Part shown: in pieces, positions 1-7,936 of the stretch
How the letters are laid out: each line of letters opens with the position of its first letter
How positions within the stretch are numbered: position 1 is the stretch's first letter
Origin: Micromonospora sp. HNM0581
GTDB taxonomy: Bacteria; Actinomycetota; Actinomycetes; Mycobacteriales; Micromonosporaceae
Direction: 5' to 3'
Length of the DNA: 64,000 bases
Assembly: GCF_012726175.1 (NCBI RefSeq)
Contig: NZ_JAASAD010000013.1
Coordinates: forward strand, 85,109 to 149,108
The notes under the pieces: generated by a model
Database searches by the model: none
Seen by the model: only the letters and a program-made list of their open reading frames with translations
Told to the model about the DNA's origin: nothing
Made by a program: the position numbers and the translations under genes

Positions 1-414
1 CACGGCGGTGAAGTGACGCAGCAGACCGGTCTGCGGCGGCTTGTTGTAGTACGGCGTGACCACCAGCAGCCCGTGTGCACCGGCCTTCTCCGCCGAGGTG
101 GCCAGCTCGATGGTGTGCCGGGTGTCGTTGGTGCCGACGCCCGCAACCACCCGCGCCCGGTCGCCGACAGCCTCCACCACGGCCCGGATCAGGCGTTCCT
201 TCTCGACGTCGGTGGTGGTCGGCGACTCACCGGTGGTGCCGTTGACCACCAGCGCGTCGTTACCCTGCTGGGTGACCAGATGATCCGCCAGCCGCGCCGC
301 GCCGTCGAGGTCGAGCGCCCCGTCGGCGGTGAACGGGGTCACCATGGCCGTGAGCACCCGGCCGAACGGACGGGAGGCCGCTCGAACCGGAGCATCCAGG
401 TGGTCGTGCGTCAT
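1..414 (-). CDS. dapA: 4-hydroxy-tetrahydrodipicolinate synthase (DapA), 3' end outside window
   Basis: N-terminal 138 codons of the enzyme that condenses pyruvate with aspartate semialdehyde in the diaminopimelate/lysine pathway (cytosol). The ATG at 414 begins MTHDHLDAP; LTAMVTPF opens the TIM barrel, NGTTGESPTT is the TTGE motif that binds the substrate carboxylate, and VTPYYNKPPQ carries the tyrosine of the catalytic relay. The Schiff-base lysine would lie beyond the left edge, so activity cannot be judged. thyX ends 79 bp upstream on the same strand and dapB, the next enzyme of the pathway, lies 5 kb upstream. Family assignment is secure from these motifs. Confidence 0.95.
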   Translation of the reverse strand, partial: MTHDHLDAPVRAASRPFGRVLTAMVTPFTADGALDLDGAARLADHLVTQQGNDALVVNGTTGESPTTTDVEKERLIRAVVEAVGDRARVVAGVGTNDTRHTIELATSAEKAGAHGLLVVTPYYNKPPQTGLLRHFTAV

Positions 415-493
415 GGTGACAACCTATCGGACGGCCGACGGGAGGCCACCGGGGAAGGGCTCACCACCACCGGGTCGGCGGGCTGAGGTCCGC

Positions 494-1237
494 TCAGGAT
501 GTCTGGGCGTACGGGCTGTGCGCCACCTCCGTGCCGTCGGGCAGCGCCGAGATGGTGAAGTCGGCGAAGACGTTCGGCGCGACCCGCTGCAACTGTCGCA
601 GGCACTCCACGGCCAGCTCACGGATCTCCACGTCGGCGTGCTCGGTGGCACGCATATCGATGAAGTGCCGCCAGGCCCGATAGTTGCCGGTCACCACGAT
701 GCGGGTCTCGGTGGCGTTGGGCAACACCGCCCGGGCAGCCTGGCGTGCCTGCTTGCGCCGCAGGGTCGGGTTCGCCACATCGGCGAAGCGCCGCTCCAGC
801 CCCTCCAGCAGCTCGTTGTAGGCCCTTACGCTCGCCTCGGCCGCCTCGACGAACCGTTTGTGCAGCTCGGGATCCTCGGCGATCACCGTCGGCTCCACCA
901 TGGCGGCGTCCCGCTCCGGCACGTACCGCTGCGACAGCTGGGAGTAGGAGAAGTGCCGATGCCGGATCAGCTCGTGGGTGAACGAACGGGACACCCCGGT
1001 GAAGTAGAAGCTCACCGAGCCGTGCTCGAGCACCGAGAGGTGACCGACCTCCAGGATGTGCGCCAGGTAACCGGCGTTCGTCGCCGTCGCCGGGTTGGGC
1101 TTCTGCCAGCTCTGGTAACAGGCCCGCCCGGCGAACTCCGCCAACGCCTGCCCGCCGTCAGCATCGGTCGACCACGGCACGTCCTCCGGCGGGTCGAACT
1201 GGGTCCACGCGATCAGCTTGACCTGGGGCTGCACCAT
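494..1237 (-). CDS. thyX: Flavin-dependent thymidylate synthase (ThyX)
   Basis: FAD-dependent methylation of dUMP to dTMP using methylene-tetrahydrofolate. About 247 residues, a normal ThyX length. The diagnostic ThyX motif RHRxxSxxxxSQR is intact as RHRHFSYSQLSQR, and the C-terminal half keeps NATETRIVVTGNYRAWRHF, which carries conserved flavin/nucleotide contacts. The reading frame stays open further upstream. I chose the ATG at 1237 (MVQPQVKLIAWTQF) because an AGGA lies about 9 nt upstream of it; the in-frame ATG at 1246 has the AGGA directly against it. It lies between the dapB and dapA genes of the lysine pathway. No thyA is seen in this window. Confidence 0.95.
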   Translation of the reverse strand: MVQPQVKLIAWTQFDPPEDVPWSTDADGGQALAEFAGRACYQSWQKPNPATATNAGYLAHILEVGHLSVLEHGSVSFYFTGVSRSFTHELIRHRHFSYSQLSQRYVPERDAAMVEPTVIAEDPELHKRFVEAAEASVRAYNELLEGLERRFADVANPTLRRKQARQAARAVLPNATETRIVVTGNYRAWRHFIDMRATEHADVEIRELAVECLRQLQRVAPNVFADFTISALPDGTEVAHSPYAQTS

Positions 1238-1290
1238 TTCCGGCATTCCTGGGACTGTAGCGGACCGGGCAGCAGGCAGCGGGCAGCGGC

Positions 1291-1857
1291 CTAGACGTAG
1301 AGCGCGGTGAAGGGTGGCCAGGGGAAGTTGCGGACCACCGAGAAGGCCAGCCAAGCGGCGAGGAAACCGCCGATCAGCTTCGGGCCCACCCGCAGGTCGG
1401 GCAACCGCCAACCGAACGCCTGCCGACCCGCCCAGGCGACGAAGAGATACGCCAGGAAGGGCAGCGCGAAGACGAAGAGGAAATGGTGCCGGGCGGCGGC
1501 CGGCAGATCGGCGTGCAGCACGTACCACAGGGCGCGGGTGGCACCGCAACCCGGGCAGTCCAGCCCCGTGGTCATCTTGAGCAGGCACGTCGGCAGTGCG
1601 TCGGGCGCCGAGCGGGTCGGATCGCTGAGCAGCGTGTAGCCGATGCCCGCGGCAACGCAACCGACCGCGGCCAGGGGCACCACCCAGCGTGGCGTGCGGG
1701 CGTGCATCCGGATCACGAACCGGGTGAGTCGATCGGACTCAGCCACCGGATAACCGGCCGGGTGACCGGCGTCCGATCCACCAGGTGGATGCCCCCACTG
1801 CAGATCAGGCTGCGGCTGGGTAGCGTCCGGTCGGTCAACGCTCGTCACGAACCTCAC
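1291..1857 (-). CDS. DUF2752 membrane protein
   Basis: 188-residue integral membrane protein of unknown function. A soluble, proline-rich N-terminus of about 50 residues is followed by roughly four hydrophobic segments. The DUF2752 hallmark CPGCGATRALW (two cysteines plus TRA) sits after the first helix, near residue 100; its biochemical role is not established. It ends 53 bp upstream of the thyX start. It starts only 4 bp from the end of the neighbouring DNA-glycosylase-like gene (overlap 1854-1857), so the two are probably co-transcribed. The GTG/ATG choice at the N-terminus is not certain. Confidence 0.8.
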   Translation of the reverse strand: MRFVTSVDRPDATQPQPDLQWGHPPGGSDAGHPAGYPVAESDRLTRFVIRMHARTPRWVVPLAAVGCVAAGIGYTLLSDPTRSAPDALPTCLLKMTTGLDCPGCGATRALWYVLHADLPAAARHHFLFVFALPFLAYLFVAWAGRQAFGWRLPDLRVGPKLIGGFLAAWLAFSVVRNFPWPPFTALYV

Positions 1858-3083
1858 CGTACACCGGCGACGTCCACCAACGCGGCGGCCAGCGGCGCCG
1901 CGAGGTCACCGGAGGCCGGCGGTGCCACCGTGTCCAGCCCGAGCCAGCCGGCCAGGCGGTACAGCTCCACGGCGAGGGCGGCAGCCGTCTCGACCGGGTC
2001 GACGCCCGGCTCCACCCAGGCGGCCGGCACCAGCAGCACCCCGGACCGACGATCCGCCTTCAGGTCGACCCGGGCCGTGAAGCGCTCGCCCTGCCGGAAC
2101 GGCAGCACGTAGTAGCCGTACACACGTTGCGGTGCCGGCACGTAGATCTCGATGCGGTAGCTGAAACCGAACAGCCGCTCGGTACGGGCACGTTCCCAGA
2201 CCAGCGGGTCGAAGGGACTCACCAGGCCGTCGCCGCGTACCCAGCGGGGCAGCCGCGCCTCGGCGTGCAGCCAGGCCGGCTGCCGCCACCCCTGCACCGC
2301 GACTTGTCGCAACTCCCCCGACTCGGCCAGCTCGGCGATGGCCTGCCGGGCGCCGGCCACCGGCAGCCGGAAATAGTCGCGCAGCTCCGGCTCCGCGGCC
2401 ACCCCCAGCGAGCGGGCCGCGATGCCCACCAGGGTGCGGTACGCCTGCGCCTCGGTAGGCGTCGGCATGTCCAGCACGTCAGCCGGTAGCACCCGTTGCG
2501 GCACGTCGTACCGGCGGGCGAAAGAAGGCGTACGCTGCGCAGCGCACACCTCGCCGGCCCAGAAAAGGTATTCCAGGGCCTGTTTGACCGCAGACCAGTT
2601 CCACCCCCAGTTGCCGCTGCGGCGGGGCGCGTCGTGCTCGATCTCGGCGACGGTCAGCGGCCCCCGGGCGGCCACCTCGTCGCGTACCCAGGACACCAGA
2701 GCGGGCTGCTCGGCGACGATGCGGCGCATCCCACCCCAGGCGTCGCTGTGCGCCCGGGCCATCCGCCAGCGCAGCGCCGGATGCAGGGCGACCGGCACCA
2801 ACGACGCCTCGTGGCCCCAGTACTCGAACAACTCGCGGGGCCGGCGGTAGGCGGCGGAGTCGAGCAGGGCGGTGGGATAGGGCCCGAGCCGGCTGTAGAG
2901 CGGCAGGTAGTGCGCACGCTGCAGGACGTTCACCGAATCCATCTGGATCAGCCCGATCCGGTCGAGCACCCGACGCAGATGCCGGCGGGTGGGCGCCCCG
3001 GTCGGCGTCGGATCGGCGAAGCCCTGCGCCGCCAACGCGACGCGGCGGGCCTGGGCGAGCGAGAGCGGTTCCGGTGCGACCAT
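1854..3083 (-). CDS. AlkX/YcaQ-like winged-helix DNA glycosylase
   Basis: 409 residues, a typical length for the HTH_42 (winged-helix DNA-binding, YcaQ/AlkZ-like) family. The N-terminal segment IGLIQMDSVNVLQRAHYLPL contains Gln-x-Asp (QMD), the pattern of the AlkX/YcaQ branch; AlkZ carries Gln-x-Gln. Family members unhook interstrand crosslinks and remove bulky alkylated bases. Later blocks include FEYWGHEASLVP, conserved in the family, and a C-terminal FDPLVWERART. ATG at 3083 (MVAPEPLSLAQAR) was preferred over the upstream extension. The gene stands alone upstream, with a GNAT gene starting 78 bp away on the opposite strand. Substrate is inferred from family only. Confidence 0.8.
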   Translation of the reverse strand: MVAPEPLSLAQARRVALAAQGFADPTPTGAPTRRHLRRVLDRIGLIQMDSVNVLQRAHYLPLYSRLGPYPTALLDSAAYRRPRELFEYWGHEASLVPVALHPALRWRMARAHSDAWGGMRRIVAEQPALVSWVRDEVAARGPLTVAEIEHDAPRRSGNWGWNWSAVKQALEYLFWAGEVCAAQRTPSFARRYDVPQRVLPADVLDMPTPTEAQAYRTLVGIAARSLGVAAEPELRDYFRLPVAGARQAIAELAESGELRQVAVQGWRQPAWLHAEARLPRWVRGDGLVSPFDPLVWERARTERLFGFSYRIEIYVPAPQRVYGYYVLPFRQGERFTARVDLKADRRSGVLLVPAAWVEPGVDPVETAAALAVELYRLAGWLGLDTVAPPASGDLAAPLAAALVDVAGVR

Positions 3084-3161
3084 CGTCCGCAGGCTACGGC
3101 AGGCATACGACACCGGTGCGGACGCTGGACCTGCCCGCCCTCACGGCCTAGAACTGTCTGC

Positions 3162-3716
3162 ATGCCCAGCATCCGCCACGAGCAGCCGGACGACGCCGAC
3201 GCGGTGGCCCGGGTGCATGTCCGTGGCTGGCAGGCTGGCTACGCCGGGATCATGCCGGACGAGGTGCTCAACCGGCTCAACCCCGTCGCCTGGGCACAGC
3301 GCCGCCGCGCCCTCGGCACCGCCGACCCGGACCACCCGTTCACCACGTTGCTCGCCGAGGAGTATGGCACGCTCGTCGGGTTCACCACCTTCGGGCCGTA
3401 CCGCAACATCCAGGACCGGGACGACCTCGACCCGGCGTACGGCGAGGTCGTGAGCCTCTACGTCATCCCCGAGAACTGGGGCGACGGCACCGCCCGGGCA
3501 CTGCTCGCGGCGGCGCGGGCGGGCCTGCGTGAATCCGGCCGGGCGGAGTACCGACTCTGGGTGCTGGCGGACAATGGCCGGGCCCGACGGTTCTACGCGC
3601 GGGCCGGGCTGTCAGCGGACGGTGAGCGGTCGACCTATCCGGTGCCGTTGTCCGGCGGGCGACCCGCGATCGGGCTCGTCGAACTGCGGTACACCGGCCG
3701 ACTCGACGACGGCTGA
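3162..3716 (+). CDS. GNAT family N-acetyltransferase
   Basis: 184 residues with one GNAT fold: N-terminal IRHEQPDDADAVARVHVRGW, a strand VVSLYVIPENWGDGTARALL that corresponds to motif A (acetyl-CoA pyrophosphate loop, with a degenerate WGDGTA in place of QxxGxG/A), and NGRARRFYARAGL near the C-terminus (motif B). The substrate cannot be read from sequence. Its 3' end overlaps by 105 bp, antisense, the C-terminal tail of the GT87-type membrane protein. A second GNAT lies 1.2 kb downstream on the same strand; the two are only distantly similar. Confidence 0.85.
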   Translation: MPSIRHEQPDDADAVARVHVRGWQAGYAGIMPDEVLNRLNPVAWAQRRRALGTADPDHPFTTLLAEEYGTLVGFTTFGPYRNIQDRDDLDPAYGEVVSLYVIPENWGDGTARALLAAARAGLRESGRAEYRLWVLADNGRARRFYARAGLSADGERSTYPVPLSGGRPAIGLVELRYTGRLDDG

Positions 3717-4889
3717 ACACGACGACGACCGGGCAGCCACCGGAAGCAGGCCCAGCATGGCCAGGCTGATCCAGACATAGGTGTTACTGAACAGGAAACC
3801 GTCGAGACCGGTGAAGTCCTTCTCCCACGCCCAGACGATCCGGCTGGTCAGGAACGCGTACCCGATGGCTGCGGTAGCCAGCAGGAGCCGACGACGGCGA
3901 CCGCCCGGCGGGGCGGCCATCCCCCGGTCCACCAGCAGCAACAGACCCGGCAGCAGCCAGACCAGGTGATGCACCCAGGTGACCGGGCTGACCAGGCACA
4001 TCACCGCGCCGGTGAGGGCCAGCCCGGTGGCCTCGTCGCCGACGGACGCCGCGACCCGGGACCGCCAGGCCCAGAGCACGAGGGTCGCGGCGACCAGCAG
4101 CAGCCAGCCCAGCGTGCCGGGGTTCTGCGGGTCGAGCCGGGCCAGCACGCCGCGCAGCGACTGGTTGGAGACGAAAGTCAGCTCGCCGACACGCCCGGTG
4201 TTCCACAGTGCGCTGGTCCAGAACTCCCGGGAGGCGTCCGGGAACAACGCTGCGGCGAGGACGGTCGCGGCGGTCGCGGTGCCCGACGCGGTCACCGCCG
4301 CCCGCCACCGTCGGGTCACCAGGAGGTAGACGATGAAGATGCCGGGCGTGAGCTTGATCGCGGTGGCCAGGCCGACGCCGACCCCGGCCCATCTGCTGCC
4401 GCCCGGCAACAGCCGGAGCAGATCCACCGCGACCAGAAAGAGCAACAGGGTGTTGACCTGGCCGAAGTTGATCGTCTCGCGCATCGGTTCGAAGGCGGCA
4501 ACCAGACACAGAGCCACCGCGAAGACGAACCAACGGGTCCAACCGGCGCGCCGGGACACCGGATCGAGCAGCCACCAGATCAGCACCGCGCTGGTGGCCA
4601 CACCGGCGGCCACGCTCACCACGATCGCCGCGTGCCACGACAGGTACGCCATCGGCAGCATCAGCAGAGCGGCGAAGGGCGGGTACGTGAAGCCGTACTG
4701 GGTGCCGGGCTTGAGATAGTCGTATATCTCTCCGCCGTCGTGCACCCACCAGACCAGAGCCCCCCGGTACACCTGCAGGTCGAAGAAGCCGTGCCGGACG
4801 GCCGCCACGGACAGGAACCCGGTCACCGCCACGGCGAGGACGATCACGAAGGCGACCTGTCCGACCGTCCGCCTGGCACCCTGCGCCAC
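3612..4889 (-). CDS. GT87-type (DUF2029) membrane glycosyltransferase
   Basis: 425-residue polytopic membrane protein with about nine to ten hydrophobic segments. FDLQVYRGALVWW and the acidic loop after the first helix match the GT87/DUF2029 family, whose actinobacterial members are polyprenyl-phosphate-mannose-dependent mannosyl- or arabinosyltransferases acting outside the membrane. Substrate is not deducible. Start chosen at GTG 4889 because GGGAGG lies 5 nt upstream; the frame stays open further upstream through arginine/proline-rich sequence that looks non-coding. The last 35 residues overlap the GNAT gene on the other strand, so a shorter protein is possible. The divergent GNAT gene at 4925 is only 35 bp away, so both promoters share a small space. 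Confidence 0.75.
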   Translation of the reverse strand: MAQGARRTVGQVAFVIVLAVAVTGFLSVAAVRHGFFDLQVYRGALVWWVHDGGEIYDYLKPGTQYGFTYPPFAALLMLPMAYLSWHAAIVVSVAAGVATSAVLIWWLLDPVSRRAGWTRWFVFAVALCLVAAFEPMRETINFGQVNTLLLFLVAVDLLRLLPGGSRWAGVGVGLATAIKLTPGIFIVYLLVTRRWRAAVTASGTATAATVLAAALFPDASREFWTSALWNTGRVGELTFVSNQSLRGVLARLDPQNPGTLGWLLLVAATLVLWAWRSRVAASVGDEATGLALTGAVMCLVSPVTWVHHLVWLLPGLLLLVDRGMAAPPGGRRRRLLLATAAIGYAFLTSRIVWAWEKDFTGLDGFLFSNTYVWISLAMLGLLPVAARSSSCSAVVESAGVPQFDEPDRGSPAGQRHRIGRPLTVR

Positions 4890-4924
4890 CGTCGCCTCCC
4901 TCGCCCTGCGTAGGCTGTCGTGCC

Positions 4925-5506
4925 ATGAGTCTCGGGTACGTCCGCCCGGCGCGTCCGGAGGACGCCGCCGAGATCGCCCGCATCCAGCTCGCCACCTGGC
5001 GGGTCGCCTACCGGCGGCTGCTACCCCGGGAGGTGCTGGAAAGCCTCGACGAGGAGTCGCTGGCCGAGCGTTGGGACGCCTCGGTGCGTCAGCCACCCGG
5101 CGACACCCACCGGGTGCTCGTCGCCGTCGAACAGGCCGAGCAATCATATCTGGTGGGGTTTGCCGCATCCGGCCCGGCCGACGCGGAGGCGCTGGCCCCG
5201 AACGAACCGGCCGACGCTCTCGGCGCCGACGTGGTGGCGGTGACCGATCTGCTCGTCGAACCGCGTTGGGGCCGGCGCGGTCACGGCTCGCGGCTGCTCG
5301 CCGCCAGCGTCGACCTGTGGCGGGAGTCCCGCTTCGACCGGGCGGTGGCGTGGGTGTTCGAAGGTGACCAGGCGTCGCGGAAGTTCCTCACCACCGCCGG
5401 CTGGGAGTTCGACGGGGCGGGCCGCGCGCTGGACGTCGACGACATGTTGGTCCCCCAACTTCGTCTGCACGTCGCCGTCCCCACCGCAACGCCCCAGGCC
5501 GGCTGA
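4925..5506 (+). CDS. GNAT family N-acetyltransferase
   Basis: 193 residues, one acetyltransferase domain. VVAVTDLLVEPRWGRRGHGSRLL carries motif A with R-R-G-H-G-S (Q/RxxGxG/A, acetyl-CoA binding), and EGDQASRKFLTTAGWEFDG is the motif B region. The N-terminus YVRPARPEDAAEIARIQLATWRVAYR is typical of the RimI-like branch. Target unknown. It is transcribed away from the GT87 gene and convergent to dapB, whose stop lies 89 bp further on. No promoter elements are obvious in the 35-bp divergent gap. Confidence 0.85.
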   Translation: MSLGYVRPARPEDAAEIARIQLATWRVAYRRLLPREVLESLDEESLAERWDASVRQPPGDTHRVLVAVEQAEQSYLVGFAASGPADAEALAPNEPADALGADVVAVTDLLVEPRWGRRGHGSRLLAASVDLWRESRFDRAVAWVFEGDQASRKFLTTAGWEFDGAGRALDVDDMLVPQLRLHVAVPTATPQAG

Positions 5507-5595
5507 CCGGCCCCGGTCAGTGGCCGGCGCCGACGATGGCCAGCCCCCGACGACGGCCGGCCGCCGAGTCGCGCCCGGCTGGTCAACCGGCCACC

Positions 5596-6369
5596 CTAGT
5601 CGAGCAGGGCGTCCAAGCCGAGGGTCAGGCCCGGTCGGTGCCGCACCGCGCGTACCGCGAGCAGCACTCCGGGCATGAAGGAGACCCGGTCGTACGAGTC
5701 GTGCCGGACGGTGAGGGTTTCACCGGTGGTGCCGAAGAGCACCTCCTGGTGGGCGACGAGCCCGGTGGCCCGCACGGCGTGCACGCGTACCCCGTCGACG
5801 TCGGCACCTCGGGCACCGGCGATCTCGTCCCTGGTGGCGTCCGGTGCCGGGCCGAGACCGGCTTCGGCGCGGGCCGCCGCGATCAGGCGGGCGGTGTGCG
5901 TGGCGGTGCCGCTGGGCGCGTCGAGCTTGCGTGGATGGTGCTGTTCGACGATCTCCACCGACTCGAAGTAGCGGGCGGCGCGGGCGGCGAACTGCATCAT
6001 CAGCACCGCACCGAGACCGAAGTTGGGGGCGATCACCACCCCGACGCCGGGCCGGTCGGCGAGCCAGCCGCGGACCTTCTCGATCCGCTGCTCGGTGAAG
6101 CCGGTGGTGCCGACCACCGCGTGGATACCCTGGTCGATGCACCAGTGCAGGTTGTCCATGACGACATCCGGGGTGGTGAAGTCGACAAGGACCTCCGCCC
6201 CCGCCTCGGCGGCGTCGACAAGCCAGTCATCCTGGTCGACGGTCACGACCAGTTCCATGTCGGCCGCCGTCCCGACGGCCCGGCAAACCTCCGCGCCCAT
6301 CCGGCCACCGGCACCCAGCACCCCGACCCTGATCGACTCGGGTACGCCCTTCTCCTGCTCGTCAGTCAC
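5596..6369 (-). CDS. dapB: 4-hydroxy-tetrahydrodipicolinate reductase (DapB)
   Basis: 257-residue NAD(P)H-dependent reductase, the step after DapA in diaminopimelate synthesis. The Rossmann loop VGVLGAGGRMGAEV binds the dinucleotide near residues 14-27, VDFTTPDV follows, and the catalytic signature EQHHPRKLDAPSGTA (His pair, Lys, and S-G-T substrate loop) is complete. GTG at 6369 gives the usual N-terminus; a TTG at 6378 is also open. It lies 68 bp downstream of the M16 peptidase gene on the same strand, an arrangement common in actinobacteria, where pnp, the peptidase and dapB are neighbours. Confidence 0.95.
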   Translation of the reverse strand: MTDEQEKGVPESIRVGVLGAGGRMGAEVCRAVGTAADMELVVTVDQDDWLVDAAEAGAEVLVDFTTPDVVMDNLHWCIDQGIHAVVGTTGFTEQRIEKVRGWLADRPGVGVVIAPNFGLGAVLMMQFAARAARYFESVEIVEQHHPRKLDAPSGTATHTARLIAAARAEAGLGPAPDATRDEIAGARGADVDGVRVHAVRATGLVAHQEVLFGTTGETLTVRHDSYDRVSFMPGVLLAVRAVRHRPGLTLGLDALLD

Positions 6370-6437
6370 GCGGCACAACCTATCCCAATCGGGACGTGGA
6401 CACCTCGAGGGTGGGGCCCCGGGTCAGCCGGAGGGGC

Positions 6438-7853
6438 TCAGAGACGGAAGTCCCGGCCGACGAACGGGCCGACGACGGCGAGGGACATCGGCCGGTCCAG
6501 CAGTTCGGCGGCGAGGGAGTTGACGTCGTCGAGGGTGACCGCGTCGACCCGGTCGAGCAGCTCGTTGACCGGCACCAGGTCCCCGTAGAGCAGTTCACCC
6601 TTGGCCAGCCGGCCCATCCGGGAACCGGTGTCCTCCAGACCGAGCACGAACGACCCCTTGCTCATCCCCTTGCCTCTGGCCAGTTCCGCCTCGGTGATAC
6701 CGTGCGCGGCGGTACGCGCCAACTCGACGCGGGTCAGCTCCAGCACCTCGTCGACCCGACCCGGGGTGCAGCCGGCGTAGACGCCGAACAGGCCACTGTC
6801 GGCGTACTGGCTGGCGTAGGAGTAGACGGAGTAGGCGAGGCCACGGCGCTCACGGATCTCCTGGAACAGCCGGCTGGACATGCCTCCACCGAGCACGTTG
6901 TTGAGCACGCCCAGAGCGAAGCGACGCCCGTCGCGCCGGTCGATTCCCGGGCAGCCCAGCACGATGTGCGCCTGCTCGGTCTCCTTCTCCTGCACCACAG
7001 CGGCGGCGGCCCGGTTGCGTACGCGGGGGGTCGCCGGTCGCTGCGGCGCGGGCGGAGCCGGGTCGGTGTCCAGCGGGGTGTCCCGCAGCGCCTGTCGGAC
7101 CAGTCGGACCACGGCGGTGTGGTCGAGGTTGCCGGCGGCGGCGACGACGATCTGGGGTGCCACGTAACGTCGACGGTAGAAGCTCTGGATCTGCCGGCGG
7201 GACATCGCGGTGACGGTGTCCTCGGTGCCGGAGATCAGCCGGCCCAGCGGGTGGTCACCGTAGATGGCCTGGGCCAGCAGGTCGTGCACCTCGTCGCCGG
7301 GCTCGTCGTCGTGCATGGCGATCTCTTCGAGGATGACGCCCCGCTCGGTCTCCACGTCGGCCGGCTCCAGCACCGAGTCGGCAACGAGATCACACATGAC
7401 GTCGATGGCCAGGGGCAGGTCCTCGTCGAGCACCCGGGCGTAGTAGCAGGTGTACTCCTTCGTGGTGAAAGCGTTGGTTTCCCCGCCCACAGCCTCGATC
7501 GCCGAGGAGATCTCCAGAGCGTCCCGCTTGTGGGTTCCCTTGAACAGCAGGTGTTCCAGGAAGTGTGCGGCACCGGCCTGCGGGCCGGTCTCGTCCCGTG
7601 AACCGACCGCCACCCAGATGCCGAACGAGACGCTGCGCATCGCCGGAATCGCCTCGGTCAGCACCCGCAACCCGTTCGGCAGCACGGTGCGGCGGGCCGT
7701 GCCGCCCAGCGGATCGTCGCTCAGGGTCCGGGTCACCGCCCGGGGCGACCCACCGGCATCCCGGGCGGTGGCGGTGGCCTGCCGACCCGTGCGCGGGGTC
7801 GACCACGGTCGGGCCCCGATAGGGGACGAATGCCGGGTCCGGTTCACGGCCAC
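6438..7853 (-). CDS. M16 family zinc metallopeptidase
   Basis: 471 residues (a 430-470 residue M16B-type subunit). The inverted zinc motif HxxEH is present as AAHFLEHLLFKGT, with the third ligand in the downstream ETERGVILEEIAM segment; YYARVLDEDLPLAIDVM lies between. The C-terminal inactive-like half has the GGGMSSRLFQEIRERRGLAYSV block typical of the family, also called processing-peptidase-like or PqqL-like. The first 50 residues are polar and low in conservation, so the GTG at 7853 (GGAAG four bases upstream) may overstate the N-terminus. It lies downstream of pnp, separated by a strong terminator hairpin. Substrate unknown; probably cytosolic because no signal peptide is visible. Confidence 0.9.
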   Translation of the reverse strand: MAVNRTRHSSPIGARPWSTPRTGRQATATARDAGGSPRAVTRTLSDDPLGGTARRTVLPNGLRVLTEAIPAMRSVSFGIWVAVGSRDETGPQAGAAHFLEHLLFKGTHKRDALEISSAIEAVGGETNAFTTKEYTCYYARVLDEDLPLAIDVMCDLVADSVLEPADVETERGVILEEIAMHDDEPGDEVHDLLAQAIYGDHPLGRLISGTEDTVTAMSRRQIQSFYRRRYVAPQIVVAAAGNLDHTAVVRLVRQALRDTPLDTDPAPPAPQRPATPRVRNRAAAAVVQEKETEQAHIVLGCPGIDRRDGRRFALGVLNNVLGGGMSSRLFQEIRERRGLAYSVYSYASQYADSGLFGVYAGCTPGRVDEVLELTRVELARTAAHGITEAELARGKGMSKGSFVLGLEDTGSRMGRLAKGELLYGDLVPVNELLDRVDAVTLDDVNSLAAELLDRPMSLAVVGPFVGRDFRL

Positions 7854-7891
7854 CTGCTTCCAGTACGGCGAGTGCGTGGGTGAGTTGACGA

Positions 7892-7922
7892 ACCGGCCGG
7901 GCGACGGTGTCGCCCGGCCGGT
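7892..7922 (-). terminator. Strong hairpin terminator downstream of pnp
   Basis: A perfect 14-bp GC-rich stem (ACCGGCCGGGCGAC paired with its complement) with a 3-nt loop begins 15 nt after the pnp stop codon. There is no U-tract, which is common for actinobacterial terminators. It separates pnp from the M16 peptidase gene. Confidence 0.8.
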
Positions 7923-7936
7923 GAACGGTTCAGCTG

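Noticed and set aside
329..1294. Plus-strand 321-codon frame opposite thyX/dapA
   Set aside because: Shadow of the minus-strand genes with His/Gly/Arg-rich translation and no family features.
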